Below are positions 1-8,798 of a stretch of 64,000 nt of DNA, in pieces. The position numbers and the translations under genes were made by a program. The notes below the pieces were generated by a model. It did not search any database. It had not been told where the DNA came from and saw only the letters and a list, made by a program, of their open reading frames with translations. Origin of the DNA: G963662655 sp963666875 (GTDB lineage Bacteria > Cloacimonadota > Cloacimonadia > Cloacimonadales > JAIOQZ01); NCBI GenBank assembly GCA_963666875.2, contig CAXXPU010000018.1:62001-126000 (forward strand), read 5' to 3'. Every line of letters starts with the position of its first letter. Position 1 is the first letter of the stretch.

Positions 1-659
1 GCGACGGTCGATTTGAAGACGTTCCGACGCTCATCGACAAAGCTATCGACCTTCAGACTGTAGCCCTTCGCCGTCGTTTTCATGAACTGCCACGGTCCCA
101 TCGCGCCCACCCACGACTTGGCCATCGTGTTCAGTCCGCTCTCCGCGATCGCCAGGTACTTCGTGTCCAAGGGAACGCCCTGCTCCGCGAAGATCGAATC
201 GAACACCGGGAAATACGTCCCGCTCTTCGGCAGGAAGCGGTGCGCCGATTTCAGCTCGTTCTGGTAAATCTCCTCGAACTTGGCGTAAATCCGGTCGTTG
301 TGCAGGCGAAAGGTCGTTCCCGCAAAGACGATCGAGTCCGGGATCATGAAATCGGTGCAGACCGCGACGCGGCTGTTCGATGTCTCCAATTCCATGCTCA
401 GCGAATCAACCTGGAATTGCAGGCTATCCACCATGCGCTGAAGCCGCAGGATCAACTCCTGGTTCGGATCCTCATCTGCGACGACTGTATCGGTCGCAGT
501 TTCCTGGGCAATCTCCGGCTCTTCGGCAGGCTCTTCGGCGTCGAGACGGTAATACGTCTGCACGCCGGTACAGGCAGTAACAAGCAGGATGATCGTAAGG
601 GTCGCGAGAATGTAAAAAAAGTGTTTTCGATCAGGTTTCTTGATTGTAGTAAAGATCAT
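1..659 (-). CDS. Membrane-bound lytic murein transglycosylase, MltD-like lipoprotein (partial)
   Basis: The reverse complement reads from an ATG at 659 to the window edge without a stop, giving about 219 residues. The protein begins with a basic N-terminus, a hydrophobic stretch and a lipobox (LLVTAC), so it is a predicted lipoprotein. An acidic Glu/Pro-rich linker and a short coiled coil follow. The SLT (goose-lysozyme-like) domain starts near residue 150: YLAIAESGLN carries the expected catalytic Glu, and GAMGPWQFM is the family GxxGxWQFM motif. These enzymes cleave peptidoglycan glycan strands to 1,6-anhydromuramyl products. The rest of the catalytic domain and any LysM repeats lie outside the window. 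The start overlaps the end of the upstream dehydratase gene by 29 nt, which suggests translational coupling. Confidence 0.85.
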   Translation of the reverse strand, partial: MIFTTIKKPDRKHFFYILATLTIILLVTACTGVQTYYRLDAEEPAEEPEIAQETATDTVVADEDPNQELILRLQRMVDSLQFQVDSLSMELETSNSRVAVCTDFMIPDSIVFAGTTFRLHNDRIYAKFEEIYQNELKSAHRFLPKSGTYFPVFDSIFAEQGVPLDTKYLAIAESGLNTMAKSWVGAMGPWQFMKTTAKGYSLKVDSFVDERRNVFKSTV

Positions 660-1650
660 AATATTCCATATACTTTCCGGATTCGAGTTCCTGAATCCAT
701 TCGGTGTGATTTCGATACCATTCGATGGTTTGCAAAAGTCCGTCCTCCAGCAGGATACGCGGTTTCCAACCGAGGTTTCGCCGGATACGCGAAGTATCGA
801 TGGCGAACCGCCTGGGCAACGGCATTTTCTTCCGGATATAATTGATCGGGTGCTCGGGTTCGTCCAGCATGTTTAAAATCTTGCGGATCAGTACCGCCGT
901 CTCGATCTCCGATTCGGCGCCGACGTTGTAAGTCTCGCCGTCTTCACCGCTCTCCAGAACCGCGTCGATCGCCGAGCAGACATCGAAGATGTGGATGAAA
1001 TCGCGCGTGGTCATCGCGTTGGCGACAAGCCGGATCTCCTGTTCCTTCAGAACGCCACAGATCACCGCCGCGATCAGTTTGTCCGGGAACTGGAACGGTC
1101 CGTAGGCGCTGGTGCAGCGGATGATACTGATGGGGACGTTGTCGTCTTCGCTAACCGCGTGCCATAGCATCTCGGCAGAAGCCTTACTCGCCGAATAAAC
1201 ATTGATCGGCGACAGCGGGGAATCCTCACCGTTACGATGATGTCCCGACGAGATACCGTAAACCTCTTCCGTCGATAGAAATACGCATTTCTGCGGTGAA
1301 TGCGCCAGCACTTGCAAGATAATATTGTGTGTGCCGACGATGTTCGTGTGGACGAATGAATCCGGATTGGCGATGTAGCGATCGGTGTACATCTCCGCGG
1401 CAAAGTGCATCACGATGTCCGGATTGAAGCGGTCGAAGACGTCCTCGACATCCCGCGGATCGGTGATATCGCCCCGTACGAAGTAGTAGTTCGGGTGGTT
1501 GGCGAGGCTGGAGAGGTTGGAAAGGTTCGCAGCCGCAGTCAGCTTGTCGAAGTTGATGATCTTCATGTCGGTCCGGTTGTTGAGCAGATAGCGGATGTAG
1601 TTCGACCCGATAAAGCCTGCACCGCCCGTTACCAGCATGATCTTCGGCAT
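631..1650 (-). CDS. NAD-dependent sugar epimerase/dehydratase, RmlB (dTDP-glucose 4,6-dehydratase)-like
   Basis: This 339-residue extended short-chain dehydrogenase has a Rossmann TGGAGFIGSN motif at residues 8-17 and YSASK at 152-156 (catalytic Tyr and Lys). HFAAEMYTDR, TNIVGT and RCTSAYGPFQFPDKL follow the RmlB pattern. True RmlB enzymes carry a Thr-Asp-Glu triad in STDEVYG; here it reads STEEVYG (residues 126-132), so the Asp acid is replaced by Glu. The usual NxRDWLYV segment is TTRDFIHI. The protein is therefore a nucleotide-sugar dehydratase or epimerase whose substrate cannot be assumed to be dTDP-glucose. A GAGGAAGG ribosome site precedes the ATG. A TTGACA hexamer on the minus strand (1713-1718) may be its -35 element. 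Confidence 0.8.
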   Translation of the reverse strand: MPKIMLVTGGAGFIGSNYIRYLLNNRTDMKIINFDKLTAAANLSNLSSLANHPNYYFVRGDITDPRDVEDVFDRFNPDIVMHFAAEMYTDRYIANPDSFVHTNIVGTHNIILQVLAHSPQKCVFLSTEEVYGISSGHHRNGEDSPLSPINVYSASKASAEMLWHAVSEDDNVPISIIRCTSAYGPFQFPDKLIAAVICGVLKEQEIRLVANAMTTRDFIHIFDVCSAIDAVLESGEDGETYNVGAESEIETAVLIRKILNMLDEPEHPINYIRKKMPLPRRFAIDTSRIRRNLGWKPRILLEDGLLQTIEWYRNHTEWIQELESGKYMEYYDLYYNQET

Positions 1651-1737
1651 ACGTTTCCTTCCTCGAAAATTTCCTCAATACAACTAAACATGACCAGCCC
1701 ACGCCGACATTTTGTCAATCTTAAATTCGACGTCATT

Positions 1738-1787
1738 GTTTCAGCTACCGAATGTGACGAGCACAGAAAGCCTCTTCAGAATGTTGG
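1738..1787. repeat. REP-like palindrome, family A (single, divergent copy)
   Basis: An imperfect inverted repeat of about 50 bp with arms of the type GTTTCAGCTACCGAATGTGA and CTCTTCAGAATGTTGG. The AACATTC-GAAG core matches the paired copies near 18000, 38550 and 62370. It lies between the end of the cyclase gene and the promoter side of the dehydratase gene. Confidence 0.5.
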
Positions 1788-1819
1788 AATTGGTTTACAT
1801 GATGTATATTAAAAAGAAC

Positions 1820-4006
1820 TTATTCTTTATTCCTCGCGAAGAACATCCGCATCGAGCCTTTACCCTTTACCTCGTACGACTCGCGCTCGACGAATTCGAC
1901 GGTTTCGTTCAACTCGGGATCGCCGTACAGGATAGCGAAGGCGTGCTCCGAGATGTTGATCTGCATGGGTTCGGAGAGGTTCTCCATGCGTGATGCGGTG
2001 TTGATCGTATCGCCAAAGATGTCGTAAATATACTTTCTCGTTCCGACGATTCCACCCACGACTTTTCCCGTATGGATGCCGATCCGAATCTGCCAGTTGA
2101 TGGAGGAATTCCTGTTCCGCTCGGTCAGGTGTTCGATGATCTGAAGCGCGGCGTTGAGGATGTTTACCGCATGCCTCGGATTGGGCGCCGGCATACCGCA
2201 GACAGCCAGATATGCGTCGCCGATCGTCTTGATCCGCTCGCAATCGTTCATGGACATGATATCGTCGAATGCGGTAAAGAGATCGTTCAATTCCGAGATG
2301 AGTTTCTTTGGCTCCAGTTCGGAAGATTTCTGTGTAAATCCCACGATATCGGAGAAATAGACGGTCACATTCTGATATGATTCCGGCTCTGTCCTGCCGC
2401 GCTGCCGGAGATCGTCGGCCACACGCACGGGCAGGATATTCAGCAGCAGCTTTTCGGTCTTGGCCTTTTCCTCGCGAATCGTGCGATTATCCTTCATCTT
2501 CCGGCGAAGACTCATGAAAGTCACCATCGCCAGCAGAAGCACCAGAAAGATACCCACGATCAGAGAATAGCGGATAATATCCTGGCGTTTGAGATCAAGC
2601 TCCTGGATCTTCGATTTTTGCTCGAGGATCTGGATTTGCTGTTGATTGATCTCGTTTTCATGGGTCGTCTGCATAAGCACGATCTTCTGCCGTAACTGCT
2701 CTTCCCGGAGGTCGCGGATCTGTAGCTCTTTCTGGCGCGATTCTTCTTTGGTTCGTTCCAGTTCCTGCGTCTGCTCTCCCATTACCTCTTGCAATTCGAG
2801 GATTTTCCGTTCCTTCTTGGCGGTCTCGTAACGGGTCTCCATCTCGGCTACCTGTCGATGGGCATCGGTGGTCGAAATGCTGTCTCGGATGTCCGCCAGA
2901 CGCTTGTGGTATTCGATGGATTTCTCGTAATCGCCGGTCTTCGAGTAAAGATCCGACAGGATCTCCAGTCCGCTCTGCATCAGGTCGTACGCTACGATCC
3001 GGTCGGCAATGCCGATACCCATCTCGAGCTGTTCGATCGCCTTGTCGTACAATTCCTGTTTATAGTAAAGGTAGCCGATATTGATCCTGCTTGAGGCAAT
3101 TCCATGCTGATCGCCATCTTTCTCTTTCAATTCCAGTGACTTGCGGTAGTATTCGATCGCCTTGTCATATTGTTGCTGGCTGTTGTACACATTCCCGATG
3201 TTATGCAGCGACTTGGTGATCAATTCACCTTGATCGATCTCCCTGCCGATGTTCAGGGCTTGCTGGAAATAGTCGAGTGCTTTGTCGTACTCACCCTGAA
3301 GTCGGAACACTGTGCCGATGTTGTTCAGCGTAAGCGCGATCTCGTCCTTGCAGCCCTCTTTTCGGTTTAATTCCAGCACTTCCTGGTAGTACTTCATCGC
3401 CTTGTCCGGCTGGTTGAGCTTCTGATAAGCAACGCCGATATTGTTCAGGCTCTGGATCACTTCCTGTTCGTTTTCGATTGCCTGCGATTCCTCCAGCGCC
3501 TGGAAGTAATACGCCAGCGCCTGATCGAAATTCCCGGTGCGCGTATAGACCGCGCCCAGATTCTTCAATGTCGCGATCATCCCGAGGCTGTTGGGCAGTT
3601 TCTTGTAAATGGTAAGAGCATTCTGATAGTGCTCGATTGATTTCTCGTATTTTTGAAGCCTTTCGTATGCGTTCCCGAGATTGAAATGGATGATCGCGGT
3701 GTTTTCGATATCGAAGAGCCGCTCATACACTTCCAGCGCTTTTCTGTAGAATGAAGACGCCTCCTGATATCGCTTCAGGAGGAAAAGCCGTCTGGCCACG
3801 CGGCTGTTCGCACGGGCGATCTCCTGATCATTCTTCAGTTCCTTCGCCTTGAACAGCGCTTGCATCTCGTACTGAAGGCTCTTGTCGCCTGATGTCTCCC
3901 ACGCCTGATCCGCCAGTCGATTCAACTGCAGAATCGCACCTGGTGCCTGTGCCGCGAGTTGCAGCGTGATCAGCAGGATCAGAAGACACAATGCAGGCTT
4001 GGTCAT
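1820..4006 (-). CDS. TPR-domain class III adenylate cyclase, membrane anchored
   Basis: A 728-residue protein with a signal peptide and about eight tetratricopeptide repeats (residues 60-390) predicted to lie outside the cytoplasm. A coiled coil (about 395-475), one transmembrane helix (about 480-505) and a class III nucleotidyl cyclase domain (547-728) follow. Metal ligands are present as FSDIVGFT (D553) and GDAY (D597). The adenine-selecting residues are K593 (RIKTIG) and D662 (YDIFGD). The transition-state residues N669 and R673 sit in NTASRM. It should make cAMP from ATP in response to a signal read by the external TPR array. No cAMP receptor is encoded nearby. The architecture parallels the TPR-TM-GGDEF protein at 18098-19555. 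It appears to be a single-gene unit. Confidence 0.88.
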   Translation of the reverse strand: MTKPALCLLILLITLQLAAQAPGAILQLNRLADQAWETSGDKSLQYEMQALFKAKELKNDQEIARANSRVARRLFLLKRYQEASSFYRKALEVYERLFDIENTAIIHFNLGNAYERLQKYEKSIEHYQNALTIYKKLPNSLGMIATLKNLGAVYTRTGNFDQALAYYFQALEESQAIENEQEVIQSLNNIGVAYQKLNQPDKAMKYYQEVLELNRKEGCKDEIALTLNNIGTVFRLQGEYDKALDYFQQALNIGREIDQGELITKSLHNIGNVYNSQQQYDKAIEYYRKSLELKEKDGDQHGIASSRINIGYLYYKQELYDKAIEQLEMGIGIADRIVAYDLMQSGLEILSDLYSKTGDYEKSIEYHKRLADIRDSISTTDAHRQVAEMETRYETAKKERKILELQEVMGEQTQELERTKEESRQKELQIRDLREEQLRQKIVLMQTTHENEINQQQIQILEQKSKIQELDLKRQDIIRYSLIVGIFLVLLLAMVTFMSLRRKMKDNRTIREEKAKTEKLLLNILPVRVADDLRQRGRTEPESYQNVTVYFSDIVGFTQKSSELEPKKLISELNDLFTAFDDIMSMNDCERIKTIGDAYLAVCGMPAPNPRHAVNILNAALQIIEHLTERNRNSSINWQIRIGIHTGKVVGGIVGTRKYIYDIFGDTINTASRMENLSEPMQINISEHAFAILYGDPELNETVEFVERESYEVKGKGSMRMFFARNKE

Positions 4007-4019
4007 GCGCGATCACCCA

Positions 4020-4045
4020 TCCTTCGACTCCGCGCAGGATGACAC
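4020..4045. repeat. Dispersed repeat family C (decayed copy)
   Basis: Carries CCTTCGACTCCGCGCAGGAT followed by GACAC, one base different from the 19-nt core seen at 7062, 7118, 22052, 40272 and 40343. The complementary flanking arms found at the other sites are largely missing here. Confidence 0.7.
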
Positions 4046-4086
4046 GGGAGAAGGTAAAAAACTGGCTTCGAGACGATCATACTCGG

Positions 4087-4776
4087 CTACTCCAAACCTT
4101 GCTTTCGTTCGTGCGCCAGTTCCGCCTGCGATTTTCTGAGGTAATACGGCTCCAGCGACCCGATTTCATCGAAATCGTATTGGGGTTTGTCCATTTGTTT
4201 GAGCAGCGTAATCAGTCCGGACGCCATCGGATATCTGAGATGAAGCGGCGCCGGGATATAATCGATATTCATCTCATTCAGCATCGAGTCGAATTCGTCC
4301 ACTCCGCTTCCCAGCGCGACGACCGGTCTGTCGATCAGCTTCAGAAAATCTTCCGGCTTGCCGCACTGCGGTTCGATGATGATCTTGCCGTTATAGTCGA
4401 ACAACGCGCCATAGACTTCATTCATACGAGCATCGATCAGCGGCAGCACGGCGCGATCCGACCCGAAGGCGTTCGCTGCAAGCAGTTCCAAGGTGTTGAC
4501 CGGAACCAGCGGAATCTCCAGACTCATGGCGATTCCCTTGGCGGTGGCCAGCCCGATGCGTACGCCGGTAAACGATCCCGGTCCATTCGAGACCGCGATG
4601 CAGTCGATTTCCTTCATCTCGATATCCAGCGCTTTAAAAAGCCGGTCGATCTCCGGCATGACGCGCTCGGAATGCGTCACCTGGATATCCATGCAGGATA
4701 GCGCGAGCAGTTTTCCATCTCTTCCGACGGCGATACTGCCGAATGAAGAAGTGGTTTCCAGCGCGAGAATGGTCAT
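4087..4776 (-). CDS. tsaB: tRNA threonylcarbamoyladenosine biosynthesis protein TsaB
   Basis: About 229 residues, starting MTILALETTS. TsaB is the non-catalytic partner that binds TsaD (and TsaE) to transfer threonylcarbamoyl to A37 of ANN-decoding tRNAs. The ASKHA-like N-terminal half is well conserved: LALETTS, HSERVMPEID, and VSNGPGSFTGVRIGLATAKG, the family hallmark. An in-frame ATG seven codons upstream lies inside the neighbouring reductase gene. I prefer the ATG at 4776 because it matches the family N-terminus, has GGGAT just upstream and leaves only 1 nt after the reductase stop. It is probably co-transcribed with the aldo/keto reductase. Confidence 0.92.
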   Translation of the reverse strand: MTILALETTSSFGSIAVGRDGKLLALSCMDIQVTHSERVMPEIDRLFKALDIEMKEIDCIAVSNGPGSFTGVRIGLATAKGIAMSLEIPLVPVNTLELLAANAFGSDRAVLPLIDARMNEVYGALFDYNGKIIIEPQCGKPEDFLKLIDRPVVALGSGVDEFDSMLNEMNIDYIPAPLHLRYPMASGLITLLKQMDKPQYDFDEIGSLEPYYLRKSQAELAHERKQGLE

Positions 4777-4777
4777 G

Positions 4778-5923
4778 TCATTCGATCCCGAATTCATCGT
4801 AGAGCGCCGCGACCTCTTTCATCAGCGCGGGAACGTCGAGTCCCTGCGGGCAGGCTTCTTTGCACTTACCGCATTGGGTACATACGGTCGGACGCTTCTC
4901 TTTTGCCAGCATCCGTAACTGGAATGAGGTTTTCTCCTGGTTCTTGTAGCTGAACCAATCGTTGTAGATCGTGAAAATCCACGGGATGAAGATTCCTTCC
5001 GGGCAAGGCATGCAATACTGACAGAACGTGCAGCCCACGGGGCGCATCTTCCGATAAATCTCCTGAACCTTGACGATCATCTCGTGATCGGATCCGGTGA
5101 AGCAGTCGATCTCGGCTTGCGAAGCGAAGACGAGGTCTTCTTCCACCTCTTTCATGCTGTTCATACCGCTAAGCACGAACCACACCTTCTCCTGATCCCA
5201 CAGCCAGCGGAACGCCCAATCGACAGGCGACCGCTTCGGCTCGTGCGCGTTGAAAATGTCCATGATCGGTTCGGGCAGGTTTTTCACCAGATCGCCTCCG
5301 CGCAGGGGTTCCATAATGATAACGCCGATCCCCTTCGAATGCGCGTAATCGAGTCCCATGCGTCCCGCCTGCTCTCGTTCGTCCATATAGTTGAACTGAA
5401 TCTGGCAGAAATCCCAGTCATGCGCGTCGATTATCTCCTTGAACAGAACAGGGCCATCGTGGAACGAGAAGCCGAAGTACTTGATCTTGCCCTCTCTGCG
5501 TTTCCGTTCGCCCCACTCGATCAGGTTGAACTTCTGCACCGTTTTCCAGAAATTCGTATTCAGCGCATGCAGCAGATAGAAGTCGAAATACTCGACCTGC
5601 ACCTTCTCGAGTTGCTCGTTCAGTAGCCGGTCGGCGTCCTCTTCGGTCTTGACTTCCCACACGGGAAGCTTGTCGGCAACCATCACCTTCTCGCGGTAGC
5701 CGTCCTGGAGGGCTTTACCCAGAACGATCTCGCTGTTGCCGCGATGATACATATACGCCGTATCGACGTAGTTCACGCCATGATCGATTGCGTGCCGGAT
5801 CATCCGGATCGCTTCTTTTTCGTCGATCCTGCTGAAATCGCCATCCACGACCGGCAGCCTCATGCAGCCGAAACCGAGCGCTGAGGGCGCTACATCCAAT
5901 TTATCAATTTTTCTGTATTTCAT
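4778..5923 (-). CDS. Aldo/keto reductase with C-terminal ferredoxin-type Fe-S domain
   Basis: A 381-residue member of the COG1453-type predicted oxidoreductases. The N-terminal TIM-barrel AKR domain shows LGFGCMRLP and the catalytic-type residues in VDTAYMYHRG (Asp, Tyr), VADKLP (Lys) and LLHALN (His). The C-terminal 90 residues carry two clusters of cysteines: CTFCQYCMPCP, followed about 45 residues later by CTQCGKCKEACP. Together they can bind [4Fe-4S] centres, so the enzyme probably links carbonyl reduction to ferredoxin-like electron transfer. GGAGG sits 8 nt upstream of the ATG. It is in line with tsaB (1-nt gap); the physiological substrate is unknown. Confidence 0.88.
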   Translation of the reverse strand: MKYRKIDKLDVAPSALGFGCMRLPVVDGDFSRIDEKEAIRMIRHAIDHGVNYVDTAYMYHRGNSEIVLGKALQDGYREKVMVADKLPVWEVKTEEDADRLLNEQLEKVQVEYFDFYLLHALNTNFWKTVQKFNLIEWGERKRREGKIKYFGFSFHDGPVLFKEIIDAHDWDFCQIQFNYMDEREQAGRMGLDYAHSKGIGVIIMEPLRGGDLVKNLPEPIMDIFNAHEPKRSPVDWAFRWLWDQEKVWFVLSGMNSMKEVEEDLVFASQAEIDCFTGSDHEMIVKVQEIYRKMRPVGCTFCQYCMPCPEGIFIPWIFTIYNDWFSYKNQEKTSFQLRMLAKEKRPTVCTQCGKCKEACPQGLDVPALMKEVAALYDEFGIE

Positions 5924-5978
5924 CGAAATCCTCCGTGATTGTAAAAAACCTCTTCATCCCGATACAGGCAAGAAAAAA

Positions 5979-6986
5979 TTATATCGTGCTGAAATGAATA
6001 TCGTGTTCAAGTCGGTATTCGTGCAGAATCCCATCAAGAATCAGGCTGGTCCTTGCCGCATCGTCCGCGGTACTTACAGCAGGCGCTCCATCAAGTAAAC
6101 AGGCGACAATCCGCTCGATCATAGGCAGTTGGATCGGCTCGTTGCGCGCGACAGGATACTGCTCGACGATCCCATTCCTTCTCAGTTCGATGGGCGAAAA
6201 CCAGAAGGACGAAAATTTGATATCGCCATCCGAGCCGTGAACGATCACCTCATCCACGCCTGTCCCCTGCTCCTCGCAGAACGACCACAATCCGTTGACC
6301 GGCGTACTGTCCCGTAGCGCCATTGCCGCTTCGACAAAATCCTCCGCCGGATAATGACCCAGACGATTCTCCGCCTTCGCTTCGAGCAGTTTCAACGGAC
6401 CGAAATAGAAATCGAAGATATCCAGCGTGTGCGACGCCAGATCGACGAACAGTCCGCCGCCGGCGATTTCCGGGATGTACCGCCAGGGGAGATTCTTCGA
6501 GTCGAGTTCGCCCCAGCCGTGCTTCAGGGTTACATCGATCGACTGCACTTCACCGATCACACCCGAGTCGAGTAACTCCTTCACCTTCAGGAAGTATGGC
6601 AGCGTCCGTCTGTAATACGCCACGAACACCGGCAAACCGGTCTCCTTCTGCTTCTCGATCATCCGAAGGCATTCGTCGTATGTTCGCGCCATCGGTTTCT
6701 CGACATAGACCGCTTTACCCGCTTCCAGCGCGGCGATTGTGTATTTCGCGTGCGAATCGGGCGCTGTCGCGATATAGACGGCGTCGATGTCCGAACACTG
6801 GAGCAGGTCCATCGGATCTTCGAAGCACAGTGGAACGCCTTTACGTTTCGCGTAATCCTCTGCTTTGCTGTACGTTCTGGACGCGATCGCCATCAATTCA
6901 GACCGATCCGCCTGTTGCAGGGCAGGTCCACTCTTCTTCTCGGTCACTGCGCCGCAACCGATCATTCCCCATCTGATTCGATCCAA
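5979..6986 (-). CDS. Gfo/Idh/MocA family NAD(P)-dependent oxidoreductase
   Basis: About 335 residues. An N-terminal Rossmann domain begins WGMIGCGAVTE. EKPMARTYDEC contains the family EKP motif, whose Lys is catalytic, and a C-terminal alpha/beta domain carries GGGLFVDLASHTLD. I place the start at a TTG (6986) because a perfect AGGAGG lies 6 nt upstream and the product then begins right before the Rossmann strand. An ATG 20 codons earlier has no such site. Family members oxidise or reduce sugars, inositols or related polyols; the substrate is not predictable here. It lies just downstream of a pair of palindromic repeats. Confidence 0.85.
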   Translation of the reverse strand: MDRIRWGMIGCGAVTEKKSGPALQQADRSELMAIASRTYSKAEDYAKRKGVPLCFEDPMDLLQCSDIDAVYIATAPDSHAKYTIAALEAGKAVYVEKPMARTYDECLRMIEKQKETGLPVFVAYYRRTLPYFLKVKELLDSGVIGEVQSIDVTLKHGWGELDSKNLPWRYIPEIAGGGLFVDLASHTLDIFDFYFGPLKLLEAKAENRLGHYPAEDFVEAAMALRDSTPVNGLWSFCEEQGTGVDEVIVHGSDGDIKFSSFWFSPIELRRNGIVEQYPVARNEPIQLPMIERIVACLLDGAPAVSTADDAARTSLILDGILHEYRLEHDIHFSTI

Positions 6987-7046
6987 ATCACCCCTCCTCG
7001 ATTGTATTTCTGACTCATCCCATTTTCGGTGTATCGTTGATGTCAA

Positions 7047-7093
7047 TTTCTACCGTGTGTCCTTCGACTCCGCTCAGGATGACACGGTAGAAA
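7047..7093. repeat. Dispersed repeat family C, copy with site-specific 12-bp arms
   Basis: The core CTTCGACTCCGCTCAGGAT (7062-7080) lies between TTTCTACCGTGT (7047-7058) and its exact reverse complement ACACGGTAGAAA (7082-7093). The arms do not match the arms of any other copy in the window. Confidence 0.85.
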
Positions 7094-7099
7094 CGACCA

Positions 7100-7154
7100 G
7101 TACGAAATAATAGTGTCATCCTGAGCGGAGTCGAAGGACACTATTATTTCGTAC
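7100..7154. repeat. Dispersed repeat family C, inverted copy with site-specific 18-bp arms
   Basis: The core is in opposite orientation (ATCCTGAGCGGAGTCGAAG, 7118-7136). It is flanked by GTACGAAATAATAGTGTC (7100-7117) and a perfect 18-bp reverse complement (7137-7154). It is paired head-to-head with the copy at 7047 but uses quite different arms. Either copy could fold as a transcription-stopping hairpin between the oxidoreductase and amidohydrolase genes. Confidence 0.88.
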
Positions 7155-7188
7155 AGTTAAATACATGCTATCCATAACCATGTGCATC

Positions 7189-8772
7189 TCATCCATCGAT
7201 ATCGCTGTGTACGATCCCGCCATCGATAACGGTCATGCGGGAACGTGCGTCCAGCCAGAATTCGTCGGGCTCGATCGTAAAATCGTCCAGCACGATCAGA
7301 TCGGCGCGTTTGCCGGGTATTATCGATCCCAGCGAAGCTTCGCTGCACGAGCCTTTCGCCGCGTCGATGGTAAAGGCTCTCAACGCTTCCATGACCGTAA
7401 TTCGTTCGTCCGGATGCCAGGACGGATTTTCCGGATCGTTGCGGAACTTCCGTTGCAGCGCGGCGTAGATGCATTCGAACGGATTGATCGATTCAACCGG
7501 CGCGTCGGATCCGAATCCGATCGGGATGCCGTTGTCCAGCAGTGTTCGAAACAGATATGCGTTCTTCGCCGCCTCACCCCAATAGTAGTCGGTGGTGCCG
7601 GCGTCCATCTTGATGTGAATGGGCTGCATGGCGCAATAGGCACCGCTCTCTTTCAACAGTGGGATATCGGATCGCTCGATGCACTGAAGGTGCTCGATGC
7701 GATGAAACAGACCGCTACCAAACTCGCGCTTTGCCTTCAGAAGCGATTGGATGACCAGGTGAACCGCCTCGTCGCCGATGGCGTGGATTGACGAAGCGAT
7801 GCCATGCTTCGCAGCCTTGGCGATCAGTTCGTCAAGCTCGTCCGGTTCGACGATGAAGATGCCTCTTCCTCCGTTCGGATAGGGTCGGTACATTTTTGCG
7901 GTCTGCGAGCCGATCGAGCCGTCGAAGAAGAGTTTTTGACCGCATATCTTGAACCATTCGTCGCCTGTATAGGATTGGATACCGTTATCGATCATCTCGT
8001 CGGTGATCGCGTATGGAAAGTGCCAGAAGAAGCGGAATTTGTAGCCGTGCTCCACGCAAGCGCGAAATAGCAGTCCGGCTCTCTCGGAGTCCATGAAATG
8101 CACGCCGGAGAGACCGAGTTTCCACATCTCGCGGATGGTGTGATCGGTAGCTTCGAGCATCATGTCGTGATCGTACTCGGGGCGAACCTGCTCGATCAGC
8201 TTCCATGCCTTTTCGGACAGGAAGCCGGTCGGTTCGCCGCTCGTGTCGCGCTCGATTCTGCCACCGGGCGGATCGGGCGTATCGCGATGGATCCCGGCCG
8301 CTGCGAGGGCTTTCGAATTGCACCAGAGCGTATGCAGATCCTTGCTCTTCAGCGTGATCGGCGTTTCGGGAAAGAGTCGATCAAGCATGGTGCGATCGAA
8401 ACCATCCAGACTCGGGTAGATATTCTTGTCCCAGCCGCTACCGCCGATCCATTCGGGCAGCGGATCGTGCTTTTCCCGCCACGCTTTAAGGATATCTTCC
8501 ACTTCGTCGAGGTTGCGCGCGCTGTCCAGATCAACATCGAACTTGAGCCGCACCACATTGTAGAAATGAGTGTGCGTGTCGATCATCGCCGGCATCAGGA
8601 CGCGGCCCTTCAGGTCGATCTTCGTGCAGGCGCTTGAAATCCCGCGCTCGACATCGGTTTTATCGCCGACAGATGCGATCTTGCCGTCTTGAACCAGAAC
8701 GGATTCGACTGGTTTTCTATCCGATTCCATAGTCAGGATTTTCCCGCCGTGGAAAAACAATTCGTTGTTCAC
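7189..8772 (-). CDS. Amidohydrolase, YtcJ-type metal-dependent hydrolase
   Basis: A 527-residue COG1574-type amidohydrolase. The beta-sandwich N-terminus (FFHGGKILTM, VLVQDGKIASVG) leads into the metal-binding DTHTHF motif. Further ligand-type residues lie in SIHAIGDEAVH, HRIEHLQC and FGSDAPVESINPF. The C-terminal sandwich GKRADLIVLD is typical. Members hydrolyse N-substituted formamides and other amides; the natural substrate is unknown. Translation starts at a GTG with AAGGAG 5 nt upstream. It stands alone between repeats, though RmuC/YgeW/XdhC-type catabolic genes lie about 12 kb away. Confidence 0.85.
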   Translation of the reverse strand: MNNELFFHGGKILTMESDRKPVESVLVQDGKIASVGDKTDVERGISSACTKIDLKGRVLMPAMIDTHTHFYNVVRLKFDVDLDSARNLDEVEDILKAWREKHDPLPEWIGGSGWDKNIYPSLDGFDRTMLDRLFPETPITLKSKDLHTLWCNSKALAAAGIHRDTPDPPGGRIERDTSGEPTGFLSEKAWKLIEQVRPEYDHDMMLEATDHTIREMWKLGLSGVHFMDSERAGLLFRACVEHGYKFRFFWHFPYAITDEMIDNGIQSYTGDEWFKICGQKLFFDGSIGSQTAKMYRPYPNGGRGIFIVEPDELDELIAKAAKHGIASSIHAIGDEAVHLVIQSLLKAKREFGSGLFHRIEHLQCIERSDIPLLKESGAYCAMQPIHIKMDAGTTDYYWGEAAKNAYLFRTLLDNGIPIGFGSDAPVESINPFECIYAALQRKFRNDPENPSWHPDERITVMEALRAFTIDAAKGSCSEASLGSIIPGKRADLIVLDDFTIEPDEFWLDARSRMTVIDGGIVHSDIDG

Positions 8773-8798
8773 ATGTGCTCCTTAAAAAATGTGGCTCG

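Noticed and set aside
240..845. A 201-residue plus-strand reading frame over the left end
   Set aside because: It runs antisense to the lytic transglycosylase and dehydratase genes, whose motifs are unmistakable; it has no ribosome site.
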